Made by a program: the position numbers and the translations under genes. Shown piece by piece: positions 26,027 through 34,668 of a DNA stretch of 64,000 bases; within the stretch, counting starts at the first letter, position 1; each line of letters begins with the position of its first letter. Origin of the DNA: JANLUX01 sp031366005 (lineage in GTDB: Bacteria; Bacteroidota; Bacteroidia; AKYH767-A; OLB10); contig JANLZB010000094.1 in assembly GCA_031366005.1 (NCBI GenBank), positions 50,684 to 114,683 of the forward strand, given 5' to 3'. Under the pieces are notes generated by a model. That model did not search any database and was not told where the DNA came from. It saw nothing but the letters and a program-made list of their open reading frames with translations.

Positions 26027-27283
26027 CTATTCACTTCGCAATGCTTCAACAGGGTTGATGCTAACTGCTTTTCGGGCAGGTATCATTCCGGCTATCGCCC
26101 CTGAAACTATCAATACGATCAATGCAGTGACAGCCACACGCAAATTCACTTCAGGATTCTGAAACATGCTGGTGTCATCCGGTGGCAATGATTTGCTTAC
26201 CAGATCCAACACTGCTATGCCTGCTACTAAACCGAAATAACCTGCAAATGAAGTGAGAAAGATGGATTCTTTTATCAGTTGTGCAACAATCATCCATGGG
26301 GTTGCACCCAAGGCACGCTTCACACCGATTTCTTTTGTTCTTTCTTTAACGATAATAAGCATGATATTGCTGACACCAATAACGCCTGCTATCAAGGTTC
26401 CAATTCCGACAAACCAAACCAAGCCGTTTATTCCATTGAATAGCCCGGTAAGTTTGGTAAACTCTTGTTCCATATTCCAGTGTCCTATTGCAAGTAAATC
26501 TTCCGGTGCCACCTTGTGTCGTTCTTTAAGTAATGCCATTGCTTTTGTTTCTGCTTCGCTTGCCGGAATTCCTTCTTTAGCAGTGATGGCAAACCATCCG
26601 ACTTTATCTCCATTATTAAATGTATGCTGAAATGTGGTGAATGGCACCAGAATGTTTTGTGCCTGCTCCTGCGCATTCTGACCTGACCCGGTAGGCCTGC
26701 TTACACCAACAACCTGGAAATAGATTCCATTGATAGAGATATATTGCCCGATAACAACTTCCTCTTTTTTAAATAATACTTCGACCACCCGTTTGCCGAT
26801 AACAGCCACCTTTCTTTTATTGGCTATATCATTATCATTTAAAAACCTGCCTTGCGTTATGGCAACAGGTTGAATTTTATTGATTACTGGATATTGACCG
26901 TAAACGGAAAACACACCGGACTTTAATCCTCTTATTACATTGTTGGTTTCATCATGACCGCCCAATTGATTCTGCGGTGCCACCACATCAATTTCTCTTA
27001 CCTGGGTTTTCAAAGCAATTATATCTGCTGTATTAAAATTAAACTGGCGACCGGGTTTCATTCCTTTATAGGGCTTGGAAGTTTTCTGCGTCCACACAAA
27101 AAAACTGTTGGTGGCAGTACCCTGAAAATCTTTTAATACTCCGTTGCGCAAACCTGCGCCTGAGCCAAGCATGATAACAAGCATGAATATTCCCCAGAAC
27201 ACGCCAAAGGCAGTGAGGAAAGTGCGGAGCTTGTTTTTTTTGATGGTCGCAAATATTTCCTGCCAGTTGTCGCGGTCAAACAT
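26027..27283 (-). CDS. MacB-like ABC transporter permease
   Basis: A 418-residue inner-membrane protein. It has one N-terminal membrane helix (residues about 18-40), a large periplasmic MacB-type core domain (about 45-250) and three C-terminal helices of the FtsX domain (about 285-410, with VKERTKEIGVKRALGATP). It ends PARKAVSINPVEALRSE, a standard MacB ending. It is a paralogue of the permease at 29998-31227. MacB-type pumps use ATP to drive periplasmic substrates through an outer-membrane channel. It is separated from its upstream partner by 2.7 kb of foreign-looking DNA. Confidence 0.9.
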   Translation of the reverse strand: MFDRDNWQEIFATIKKNKLRTFLTAFGVFWGIFMLVIMLGSGAGLRNGVLKDFQGTATNSFFVWTQKTSKPYKGMKPGRQFNFNTADIIALKTQVREIDVVAPQNQLGGHDETNNVIRGLKSGVFSVYGQYPVINKIQPVAITQGRFLNDNDIANKRKVAVIGKRVVEVLFKKEEVVIGQYISINGIYFQVVGVSRPTGSGQNAQEQAQNILVPFTTFQHTFNNGDKVGWFAITAKEGIPASEAETKAMALLKERHKVAPEDLLAIGHWNMEQEFTKLTGLFNGINGLVWFVGIGTLIAGVIGVSNIMLIIVKERTKEIGVKRALGATPWMIVAQLIKESIFLTSFAGYFGLVAGIAVLDLVSKSLPPDDTSMFQNPEVNLRVAVTALIVLIVSGAIAGMIPARKAVSINPVEALRSE

Positions 27284-27517
27284 TTTTTTTCATATCTAAG
27301 GGATAATTTAATGCTGTAAATTTAGGTGGTTATTGCCATGTTGGCAGACATCACTATTACTTTTGTGTGCTGAACCTTTGCTTTTTTAATCAGACTGGTG
27401 ATATACTACGTGTGAACTGACACTTCTGCAATGTGGCTGTTCACTTTAAGCGACTGGCTGTTTACTTCTTCAATTTGGATAGACTTATTAAGACACAGCC
27501 AATAGCCGCCTTTACAG

Positions 27518-27800
27518 TAGCGCCAACCTTTGTAACAGTAGCGCCAACCCATCTCACAGTAGCGCCAACGTGATTGACAGTAGCGCCAACGCATCTCGCA
27601 GTAGTGCTGATGGAAATGACAAGAGCGCCAATCCATCTCACAGTTGTGCCAAGGTGTTTGACAGGAGCGCCAACACATCTCGCAGTAGTGCCAATGGACC
27701 TGACAGTAGCGCCCATGCATCTCGCAGTAGCGCCCATGCAATTAACATTAGCGCCAAGGGATTCTACACTAGTGCCGATGCATCTGACAATTTTCAGGAC
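27518..27800. repeat. Tandem array with 21-nt unit and 42-nt higher-order period
   Basis: Thirteen or so units of the form ACAGTAGCGCCAAC plus seven variable bases. The variable part often alternates between CATCTC-type and other ends (for example GTGATTG), giving a 42-nt superperiod. Because the period is a multiple of three, several frames on both strands stay open and encode heptad-like peptides (such as MGATARC or SANASRS repeats). I regard these as by-products. It lies just upstream of the permease at 26027-27283. Confidence 0.85.
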
Positions 27801-27913
27801 AGGGTTGAAAGCAGTTTTATTAAGCTAAACAGTTCTTTTTTTAAATAACCTTACAATTTTAGCTTTTCCTGAAACTATTTTTTAAAAAACAACTATAATA
27901 ACCTCGTTTGTGA

Positions 27914-28015
27914 ATGAAAGAATCAGAAACGGGTGTTGAAAGTGGAATGAGCAAGGTGAATGTATCACCGGGAGAAAAAGAGCAGTTGGTTATAGAATTA
28001 ATACATGTGAGTTAA
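27914..28015 (+). CDS. Possible 33-residue peptide or gene remnant
   Basis: An ATG-initiated frame ending at TAA 28013-28015, followed 31 nt later by a terminator hairpin. The peptide begins MKESETGVESGMSK and ends EQLVIELIHVS, which looks like the end of a longer protein. No relatives recognised. It may be the tail of a deleted gene. Confidence 0.25.
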   Translation: MKESETGVESGMSKVNVSPGEKEQLVIELIHVS

Positions 28016-28046
28016 ATTGTGAGTTATGTATTTTGAGTTATGAGTT

Positions 28047-28070
28047 AAAGCCCGCGGATGCGGGCTTTTT
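28047..28070 (+). terminator. Factor-independent terminator
   Basis: AAAGCCCGC pairs with GCGGGCTTT around GGAT, then TTGTTTTTG. No complete gene ends upstream. Confidence 0.8.
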
Positions 28071-28231
28071 GTTTTTGTTGAAGTGAATACTTCAGCGATA
28101 GTAAAAGCGTAGAAGATTCTACGCTGAGTTAGGGGTTGCTTCCAAGCAGAGCCTTTGTCCGTTTCGCTCAACTTAACAAAAATATTTATTTTAAACTGAC
28201 ACAGTTTATTGAACAGTCCCAAGGAAATTGG

Positions 28232-28258
28232 AAGCTCGCTGAGGCGGGCTTTTTTTTG
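28232..28258 (+). terminator. Factor-independent terminator
   Basis: AAGCTCGC pairs with GCGGGCTT (one wobble) around TGAG, followed by TTTTTT. No gene ends upstream. Confidence 0.75.
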
Positions 28259-28332
28259 TTTAATTTAAATTACATTTGGTGCTTTAACAAAAGAGTTTGG
28301 TGGGGACACTAAACTCGGAGTAAGAATAATTT

Positions 28333-28815
28333 ATGGATCAGCAAAATATTGAACTAATAGAAATAATTTGGAAAGGACCTCATAATATTTCTTCGCTTAA
28401 AAATGATGAGTTAAAAAACGAGATTGGATTATATCAAATTTATGGAGGGCATCCTATTTCAGGTTCAAATACATTATTGTATATTGGTCAAACAACTGAA
28501 AGTTTTGAAATTAGATTTCGATTTCACGAAACGTGGATGAAGGAAGAAATAGATGAAATGAAAATTTATATTGGAACAATTTATAAGTATCAAAAATATT
28601 CTTCGGAAGAGTTAAATAGAAAAATTTCAAAAGCCGAACAGCTTCTCATTTATTTCTGTGCTCCTCCGTATAATTCCAATCATATTGTTTCTTATAAAGG
28701 AGATGAAAACATCACTGGTAAACATATAATTGTTTTGAATTATTGGAAAAAAAATATGTTGCCTTACGAGGTCTCAACAATATGGTATCATAGCGAATGT
28801 TGGAAAAACAATTAA
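28333..28815 (+). CDS. GIY-YIG-like domain protein
   Basis: A 160-residue soluble protein. Residues about 32-70 contain GLYQIYGG, then LLYIGQTT, then IRFRFHE, matching the GIY-YIG order of the two short strands and the catalytic arginine/histidine region. A later helix has KAEQLLIYFCAPPYN, where the glutamate and asparagine fit the metal-binding end of the domain. GIY-YIG nucleases occur in homing enzymes, repair proteins and restriction systems. The companion gene at 28820 follows 4 nt later. Its AT-rich base use and position inside an interrupted export operon suggest acquisition. Confidence 0.7.
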   Translation: MDQQNIELIEIIWKGPHNISSLKNDELKNEIGLYQIYGGHPISGSNTLLYIGQTTESFEIRFRFHETWMKEEIDEMKIYIGTIYKYQKYSSEELNRKISKAEQLLIYFCAPPYNSNHIVSYKGDENITGKHIIVLNYWKKNMLPYEVSTIWYHSECWKNN

Positions 28816-28819
28816 ATCA

Positions 28820-29290
28820 ATGATTAAAAAAATCTTTTTTGCTTTGTGTATCTTTTCAAGTGAATTGGTATTCTGTCAATCGCATAATATTCCCCTTTTA
28901 AAGAATATTCTTCTTTCAGAAATGAGCATTACGAAAATTAAAGAAATACTTAAACCTAAATACACTTATAAAAAACAAGATGATATAACTGATAATGGAA
29001 ACATTGCATATTACTATGATTCAAAAGATGGCAAGCATAATGAATTAGTTGTTCTTTATAGCACAATATTTAATAAGGCAACCTTTTTTCAATTGATGGA
29101 TTATAATAGCACAGCTCAATATTATAGAAACCAGTTTGCTAAACTTGGTTTTACGTTTCTTAAAAAAAACTATGACTTTGAAACAGGTAGAAATTCATAT
29201 GGATATAGAAAGGGGGCATTATTATTTGTAGTTGAGTTAGGAGTAGAAGAAAATAAATGTCAAATAAAATTATCCGATGAAGACAATTAA
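28820..29290 (+). CDS. Exported hypothetical protein
   Basis: A 156-residue protein with a signal peptide (MIKKIFFALCIFSSELVFCQ) and a mixed alpha/beta body. The cysteine just before Gln20 could be a lipidation site, but the lipobox is poor. It contains YYDSKDGKHNELVVLYS and ends ENKCQIKLSDEDN. I do not recognise the family. It starts 4 nt after the GIY-YIG-like gene, so the two are cotranscribed. Confidence 0.65.
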   Translation: MIKKIFFALCIFSSELVFCQSHNIPLLKNILLSEMSITKIKEILKPKYTYKKQDDITDNGNIAYYYDSKDGKHNELVVLYSTIFNKATFFQLMDYNSTAQYYRNQFAKLGFTFLKKNYDFETGRNSYGYRKGALLFVVELGVEENKCQIKLSDEDN

Positions 29291-29335
29291 GTCTTTTTAC
29301 AATTGTTGCATTGCTTTATCCAACCTTTTCTCCTT

Positions 29336-29510
29336 ACTCAAAACTTTTGTGATGCTAAGTGACAAGTTTCCTACTGAATGACGGAGGGAGTGTGTAAAAA
29401 AACCACCCCGCCCTGCGGGCACCCCTCCTTGAAATAAGGATGGGAGTTTGTGCGCGATTTGTTTTTGCGATGGACTACACAGCTTTGGGAATGAAACAGG
29501 GAAGGTTGTC
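29336..29510. repeat. Direct duplication, copy A
   Basis: Runs from CAAAACTTTTGTGATGCTA to GAATGAAACAGGGAAGGTTG. It differs from copy B (29629-29800) by point changes and by lacking the palindrome at 29656-29680. Confidence 0.75.
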
Positions 29511-29628
29511 TGAACTGTGATTAAACGGATTATTCACGATGGGTTTATTTTCAATTGTGTTCATGAGATCGCTTCGCTAAGTTAAATGATTGGCATGATT
29601 GTCTTTTGCAAGAGGTTGTGTTGGGACT

Positions 29629-29800
29629 ACAAACTTTTGTACTGCTATGTGACGGTTCAAATGTCCACCGGACATTTGAAATCTACTGAATGACGGAGGG
29701 AGGAAGAAACCACCCCTGGCCCCTCCTTGAAATAAGGAGGGGAGTTTGTGCGCGATTTGTTTTTGCGATGGACTTCACAGCGATGAGAATGAAACACGGA
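29629..29800. repeat. Direct duplication, copy B, interrupted by a palindrome
   Basis: Runs from CTACAAACTTTTGTACTGC to AATGAAACACGGATGGTTGG. Relative to copy A it contains an extra TTCAAATGTCC-ACC-GGACATTTGAA hairpin and has a perfect CCCTCCTT/AAGGAGGG hairpin. Confidence 0.75.
29656..29680. repeat. Perfect 11-bp palindromic insert
   Basis: TTCAAATGTCC pairs with GGACATTTGAA around a 3-nt loop; absent from the sister copy of the duplication. Confidence 0.75.
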
Positions 29801-29935
29801 TGGTTGGTGATAGCCCCGATTGTAGTGGAAAGCCCGTAAAGCGCGGTTGATAAAAGTTATGAGGTTTGAGTTATGAGTTATGAATGATTGAAAGACTATA
29901 GTTTGTGTTCGATGCGCTGCGGACTTGCAACGGAA

Positions 29936-29953
29936 TCCCGATAGTTATCGGGA
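29936..29953. repeat. REP-like palindrome
   Basis: TCCCGATA-GT-TATCGGGA, a near-perfect palindrome of a kind that tends to recur between genes. Confidence 0.6.
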
Positions 29954-29997
29954 GGACAGGAGGTGGATAGAGGAGGAAGGTGATGGCTCCAAAATTT

Positions 29998-31227
29998 TTA
30001 TTCATCGCGCAAAGCAATTACGGGTTCGATGCGTGAGGCACGCAATGCGGGAAAAAATCCGGCTAACATTCCGGCAATGACAATGAGGAGGGTTGCAGAG
30101 ATAGCCACTGTGAGGTCCACTTCGGGATTGCGAAAGAATGGAGAAGGCGGAATAAATTTGTTGAACATCTCCAATAAAAAGATGCCGAACACTAAACCTG
30201 AATAACCAGCAACACCTGTAATTAAAATGCTTTCCTGGATGATCATGCTTACGATTGATAAGGGTGAGGCACCGATGGCTTTGCGCACTCCGATTTCTTT
30301 TGTGCGCTCTTTGACTACGATCATCATGATGTTGCTTACGCCAACGATACCTGCAATGATGGTCATGAGACCAATGAGGCCTACAAATATTTTAACACCG
30401 GTGAGCATGTTCATTACGCGCCTGTATTCGATGTTGTTGTTGTTTATTTCCATTGCATCATTATCAGCAGGATTGAAAGTATGTTTGGAAGCCATCATGC
30501 GCCTTACATCTTTTACAATCTGTTCTGACTCTTCCACTGTTGCATCGCCAACGCTGAACCAGATGGTACCGATTTTATTCTGACCATTGTAAGCGCGTTG
30601 CGCAGTTGAAATGGGAATGTAAAGGCGGTTCATGTCGTTATTGCCAGAGTCGTAAAACACTCCTACTACTTTATAAGCTGCTCCGTCCACATCAATAAAT
30701 TTACCGATAGGATCTTCGTCTTTAAACAATGCCTCTTTAACGGGAATACCCATTGCGCAAACTTTGCGGCACTGGCGTATATCTATATCATTTAAAAATC
30801 TTCCTTGAGTTGTTTTAATATTTTCAAGAAACTGGTGATCGGGCTGACATGGACGCACAAGAAAAGCTCCGTGCTCTTTTTTGTAAGAAAGATTTCTGAC
30901 GGCACGACCTGCAAACACATCAGAAATTTTATCTACTCCATTCACCTTTGATTTGATTAAATCATAATCATCATTTTTCATTTGAATGGTGCGCCCGGGT
31001 TGAAACCCTTTGTAAGGCATGCCCGTTCTACCTGCACCCACCCAGATTGAATTGATGGCATCCACTTCAAACTCATGTTTTGCACCGTTACGCAAACCTT
31101 CACCTGCGCCAAGAAGAATGATTAAAATAAATATTCCCCATGCAACACTGAATGCAGTGAGGAAAGTACGCAGCTTGTTTTTGCTTAGCGTACTGAATAT
31201 TTCCTGCCATTTATCGCGGTCGAACAT
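29998..31227 (-). CDS. MacB-like ABC transporter permease
   Basis: A 409-residue inner-membrane permease with the same layout as the one at 26027: one N-terminal helix (RTFLTAFSVAWGIFILIILL, about 20-40), a periplasmic core domain and three C-terminal helices. It has the FtsX-type motif VKERTKEIGVRKAIGASP and ends RASRIEPVIALRDE. It follows the ATPase gene by 40 nt on the same strand. The two permeases probably form a heterodimer with one ATPase dimer, as in similar clusters of this phylum. Confidence 0.9.
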   Translation of the reverse strand: MFDRDKWQEIFSTLSKNKLRTFLTAFSVAWGIFILIILLGAGEGLRNGAKHEFEVDAINSIWVGAGRTGMPYKGFQPGRTIQMKNDDYDLIKSKVNGVDKISDVFAGRAVRNLSYKKEHGAFLVRPCQPDHQFLENIKTTQGRFLNDIDIRQCRKVCAMGIPVKEALFKDEDPIGKFIDVDGAAYKVVGVFYDSGNNDMNRLYIPISTAQRAYNGQNKIGTIWFSVGDATVEESEQIVKDVRRMMASKHTFNPADNDAMEINNNNIEYRRVMNMLTGVKIFVGLIGLMTIIAGIVGVSNIMMIVVKERTKEIGVRKAIGASPLSIVSMIIQESILITGVAGYSGLVFGIFLLEMFNKFIPPSPFFRNPEVDLTVAISATLLIVIAGMLAGFFPALRASRIEPVIALRDE

Positions 31228-31267
31228 TTGGGAGTTTAAAGTTTAAAGTCTAAAGTTTAAAGTTTTG

Positions 31268-31927
31268 TTATTCGATTAAACCGTCTTTAATGCGGATTAC
31301 TCTGTCAGTCATTGCAGCTACATCATGTTCGTGTGTAACAACAACTACGGTCATGCCTTGTGCGTTTACTTCTTTGAGAATATTCATTACTTCCACGGAA
31401 GTTTGTGAATCCAATGCACCTGTGGGTTCATCAGCAAGTATCACTTTTGGTTTTGATATTAATGCACGTGCAATTGCAACACGTTGTTTCTGACCTCCTG
31501 ATAATTCGTTCGGACCGTGCTGCGCCCAATCTTTTAATCCCATGCGATCAAGATATTCCATCGCTATGCGGTTACGCTCTTTGCGTTTTACTTTTTGATA
31601 ATACAAAGGCAAGGCAACATTCTCTACTGCTGATTTAAAAGAAAGCAGATTGAATGACTGAAAAACAAAACCTAAGAAACGGTTACGCAAATGTGCTGCT
31701 TTGGTTTGTGATAAATCTTTAATGGAAGTTTTATCTAACAAATAATTTCCTGAATCATAATTATCCAATATGCCTAAAATATTAAGCAACGTAGATTTGC
31801 CTGAACCTGATGCACCCATGATGGACACAAACTCACCTTCCTTAATATGTAAATCAATTCCTTTAAGCACATGCATGGAATTGGAACCCATGCGATAGGA
31901 TTTATTGATGTTCTGAAGCTTTATCAT
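31268..31927 (-). CDS. MacB/LolD-type ABC transporter ATP-binding protein
   Basis: A 219-residue ATPase that powers the permeases downstream. It has Walker A GASGSGKSTLLN (about 38-49), the Q-loop VFQSFNLL, the signature LSGGQKQRVAIARAL, Walker B VILADEPTGALD and the switch histidine in VVTHEHDVA. Length and motifs fit the LolD/MacB group. It is the first gene of the export operon. The 40-nt gap to the permease contains short AAGTTTAAAG direct repeats. Confidence 0.93.
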   Translation of the reverse strand: MIKLQNINKSYRMGSNSMHVLKGIDLHIKEGEFVSIMGASGSGKSTLLNILGILDNYDSGNYLLDKTSIKDLSQTKAAHLRNRFLGFVFQSFNLLSFKSAVENVALPLYYQKVKRKERNRIAMEYLDRMGLKDWAQHGPNELSGGQKQRVAIARALISKPKVILADEPTGALDSQTSVEVMNILKEVNAQGMTVVVVTHEHDVAAMTDRVIRIKDGLIE

Positions 31928-32052
31928 TGATTAATTGTAAGACAAAAATAGGGGTAGAAGAGCAACTATTGCGTTTGTTTTATTACAAACATGTTAAATT
32001 ATCACATCCTGTAATTAAACAATGTTAAAAATAGTAATACATGACGCTTAAC

Positions 32053-32060
32053 TACATTTG
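32053..32060 (+). promoter_or_regulatory. Predicted -7 promoter element
   Basis: TACATTTG fits TAnnTTTG and lies 38 nt before the GTG of the GH19-like gene, identical to the element before rpsA. Confidence 0.4.
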
Positions 32061-32097
32061 CTTTACCGTTAAAAGATAAATTCATTAACCGTTATTT

Positions 32098-32442
32098 GTG
32101 AAATGTTTCGTAATTATAGCCACACTTCTTTTATCCACCATATTTTTCTACTTTCTCCAACTAACCGGTAAAGTTGCCTATGCTGGCTATGCAAAATACA
32201 TTTATAAACCTGTTGGAGAAACGGCTGACCTTTTAAGATCCGATGATCACTTTGCATTGGATGGTGCATTGTGGAATTATGTATTGGAAAAGAAATTAAA
32301 TGCTATTGCAGACACCGGAGCAGGAGATGATGTAGTTAGAATTATCAGTAAAAGAGTGAATGGCGGAAAGGTAGGGGTAGAGGAAGGCATTGTACTCTTT
32401 CATAAGTTTTATGAGTTACTGAGTGCGTCTATTGTTGTATAG
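32098..32442 (+). CDS. C-terminal half of a GH19 (chitinase/endolysin)-like domain behind a hydrophobic leader
   Basis: A 114-residue protein starting at GTG. Residues 1-19 form a hydrophobic leader (FVIIATLLLSTIFFYF). The remainder begins LQLTGKVAYAGYAKYI, as in the glycoside hydrolase family 19 segment that follows the catalytic centre, and continues with ALWNYVLEKKLNAIAD and RIISKRVNGGKVGVEEG, matching the SAgWFW, lnalAD and iTrrINGG motifs of phage-type GH19 endolysins. The N-terminal half carrying the catalytic glutamates is absent. It is either the tail of a deleted lysin gene or a shortened, membrane-anchored derivative. The preceding -7 element suggests it is transcribed. Confidence 0.65.
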   Translation: MKCFVIIATLLLSTIFFYFLQLTGKVAYAGYAKYIYKPVGETADLLRSDDHFALDGALWNYVLEKKLNAIADTGAGDDVVRIISKRVNGGKVGVEEGIVLFHKFYELLSASIVV

Positions 32443-32483
32443 CATAGCATAATCATTACTGGCAATAAATCGTTGCAGTCATT

Positions 32484-33299
32484 TTAATACTGCTCTTTTT
32501 CATTGGGAAAATCTTTGGCTTTTATATCACCAATATAACGTTCGGTTGCTGCTTTAATATCATCATAGAGATTCAAATACCTGCGTAAAAAACGCGGATT
32601 AAATTCTTTATTAATACCCAGCATATCGTGTAAAACCAAAACCTGTCCATCTACGCCATTACCTGCACCGATGCCAATGGTTGGTATTTTTAAACTGGTG
32701 GAAACTTCTCTTGCAAGGCGGGCTGGAATTTTTTCCAAAACAATGGAGAAGCAGCCGATCTGTTCAAGTAAAGCAGCATCCTCACGCAGGCGTTGTGCTT
32801 CCAGCTCTTCCTTCGCACGTACCACATAGGTTCCGAATTTATAAATGCTCTGGGGTGTGAGACCTAAATGACCCATAACCGGAACGCCTGCCGATAAAAT
32901 ACGTTCAACAGATTCTTTTACGAGATAACCACCTTCTAATTTCACCGCATGCGCACCTGATTCTTTCATAATACGAATGGAAGAATTCAAGGCTTCCTTA
33001 CTGTTTCCCTGGTAAGAACCAAAAGGTAAATCAACCACCACCAATGCACGTTTAACTGCACGGACAACAGAAGCCGCATGATAGATCATCTGGTCAAGCG
33101 TGATAGGTAAAGTTGTTTCATGACCTGCCATCACATTGCTTGCACTGTCGCCAACCAGTATTACATCAATGCCAGCTTCATCAATAATCCTGGCAAGGCT
33201 GAAGTCATAAGCGGTGAGCATAGAAATTTTTTCGCCTTTGCGTTTCATTTCCTGCAGTGTGTGCGTAGTTATTTTGCGTGCTTCTAATTGTGATGACAT
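32484..33299 (-). CDS. panB: 3-methyl-2-oxobutanoate hydroxymethyltransferase
   Basis: A 271-residue TIM-barrel enzyme that makes ketopantoate from alpha-ketoisovalerate and methylene-tetrahydrofolate, the first step of pantothenate synthesis. It shows KISMLTAYDFSLARIIDEAG, the metal-binding VGDSASNVMAG, VVVDLPFGSYQ, VKLEGG, and IPTIGIGAGNGVDGQVLVLH in order. Length and motifs are normal. It is a single gene on the minus strand; no panC lies next to it. Confidence 0.95.
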   Translation of the reverse strand: MSSQLEARKITTHTLQEMKRKGEKISMLTAYDFSLARIIDEAGIDVILVGDSASNVMAGHETTLPITLDQMIYHAASVVRAVKRALVVVDLPFGSYQGNSKEALNSSIRIMKESGAHAVKLEGGYLVKESVERILSAGVPVMGHLGLTPQSIYKFGTYVVRAKEELEAQRLREDAALLEQIGCFSIVLEKIPARLAREVSTSLKIPTIGIGAGNGVDGQVLVLHDMLGINKEFNPRFLRRYLNLYDDIKAATERYIGDIKAKDFPNEKEQY

Positions 33300-33429
33300 G
33301 TTAGTTTAAATTTTAAGGTTTAAAGTTTTGATGCATACCAATTAACAAATCTGTAACGAATATTACGAATTATGAAGGAGTGAAGTAAGTATTCATTGTA
33401 TTCGTATATCATTCGTTAATTAGTATGCA

Positions 33430-34668
33430 TCAGTTTTCTTTTGGTAATACAAATTCTTTTTTCTCCTGTTTCTTTTCGGGAATAGAGTCTTTTGCAGATT
33501 TATTTTTTTGATTGTTTACAGTTGAGTCTTTATCTTTTACAGTGCCTTTTACTGACTTTAATTCATTTTTCATCATTACTAATGAATCAGTAAGCAATTT
33601 GTTTGTTTTTAATAATTCATCGCTGGCAGATTTTTCTTTTTTCAGGTTTTTACTCAGGTTGATTACAAGGTCACCATTATCATTTCCCATCACCATTTCT
33701 TTATAGCGTATTAATTCTGAATTTATTTTCATCAAGGAATCATAAGCACCCGTTGATTTTTTTATTCTTGTTTCTAAATCTTTTATTTGTTTTTCGAAAT
33801 TCTCTTTTTGCTTTTCATTTTCTTTTTCACCGCTGCGCATTGCCTGTATCATCTGCTTTAAATCATCATTTTCTTCAGATAATTTATTGATTTGTGTTTT
33901 AAGTGTGATAATGGATTCAACCAGTGCAAGCACATCTGTTTCGGGAGTGTTTTCATTTCTCTCGCTTGTTTTATTCTCATCACCGGAAGCGGAAGTATTG
34001 TTTTTATCTTTTGAGGTGGTGAACAAATAAAGAAAATCAGCTTTGCCTTTACTTGCAGGACCAATGATGAAACCGAAATTGCCGGATGAGTAAGAGGGCT
34101 CACTAAAGCCCATTACATATTTGTTATTTAACAGCAAATCATATTTTTTCTGCGAGGTCCTTATTTCTAAAAGATTAGGAAGATTTAATCCTTTTACATC
34201 AGAAGAAGCAACCCATCCTCCGGTTTTAGCGGTTCCGGTCATGTATTTATAGCTGCCACCATTAATCTGCCGCAAGCGATAACTGTTTTTATTTATCTCA
34301 AAAATAAATCCTCCTTTGCCATCCGGTTGCGCCATAAATATCAACCCTATACTGCCATCAATAGCTGAAGTTTTATCCAGCTTTAAGGAAGTAATCAATT
34401 TAAAAACAGCAAGGTCGTTGGTAAAATTTCCCATTACTGCATGAGGTGAAACTGTTGATTTACGATGCATGATGTATTCTCCTTCCTGCACAATCAAAAG
34501 ATTGTCGGCATTAGAAACTGTGCTCCAGTAAGTGTTGCTGCTGTCAAAATTCTCACTTAAAAAAAGCTTGTCAAATTTTTCAATGACAGTAAGCTGAGCC
34601 AATGAAACAGAAGCCATCAGCACACAAATGCTTAATAGAATGATGTGCCTTGAAGCCAAACCTGACAT
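33430..34668 (-). CDS. Exported protein with lectin-like domain and long coiled coil
   Basis: A 412-residue exported protein. A signal peptide (ILLSICVLMASVSLAQ, ending near residue 25) is followed by a beta-rich domain at about 28-200. Phrases such as GSIGLIFMAQPDGKGGFIFE and NLPNLLEIRTSQKKYDLLLN, and SSGNFGFIIGPAS resemble concanavalin-like domains of the DUF1080 type. Residues about 235-385 form a lysine- and glutamate-rich coiled coil. The C-terminus is charged. I cannot give a function; it may be a periplasmic structural or sensing protein. Confidence 0.7.
   Translation of the reverse strand: MSGLASRHIILLSICVLMASVSLAQLTVIEKFDKLFLSENFDSSNTYWSTVSNADNLLIVQEGEYIMHRKSTVSPHAVMGNFTNDLAVFKLITSLKLDKTSAIDGSIGLIFMAQPDGKGGFIFEINKNSYRLRQINGGSYKYMTGTAKTGGWVASSDVKGLNLPNLLEIRTSQKKYDLLLNNKYVMGFSEPSYSSGNFGFIIGPASKGKADFLYLFTTSKDKNNTSASGDENKTSERNENTPETDVLALVESIITLKTQINKLSEENDDLKQMIQAMRSGEKENEKQKENFEKQIKDLETRIKKSTGAYDSLMKINSELIRYKEMVMGNDNGDLVINLSKNLKKEKSASDELLKTNKLLTDSLVMMKNELKSVKGTVKDKDSTVNNQKNKSAKDSIPEKKQEKKEFVLPKEN

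Larger units (their letters stand above)
27284..28332. other. Gene-poor repeat-rich insert within the export operon
   Basis: About 1 kb. It contains the 21-nt tandem array (27518-27800), a 33-codon open frame at 27914-28015 of doubtful reality, a perfect 9-bp inverted repeat AGCGTAGAA/TTCTACGCT (28106-28125) and two factor-independent terminators. No gene ends just before either terminator, so they may be remnants of lost genes. Confidence 0.6.
29291..29997. other. Gene-free stretch with a 150-nt duplication and REP-like palindromes
   Basis: About 700 nt with no gene. It contains two copies of a block (about 29336-29510 and 29629-29800). Shared phrases are CTACTGAATGACGGAGGGAG, CCCCTCCTTGAAATAAGGA, and GTTTGTGCGCGATTTGTTTT. 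It also holds palindromes at 29656-29680 and 29936-29953 and the phrase CCCCGATTGTAGTGGAAAGC near 29816. Confidence 0.7.

Noticed and set aside
27518..27800. CRISPR array
   Set aside because: A 21-nt unit with a 7-nt variable part is too short for repeat and spacer, and no cas gene is present.
27406..27848. Four overlapping open frames on both strands encoding heptad-like repeats (for example MGATARC or SANASRS types)
   Set aside because: The 21-nt repeat period keeps all frames open. There is no start context or conserved protein; the DNA repeat is the real feature.
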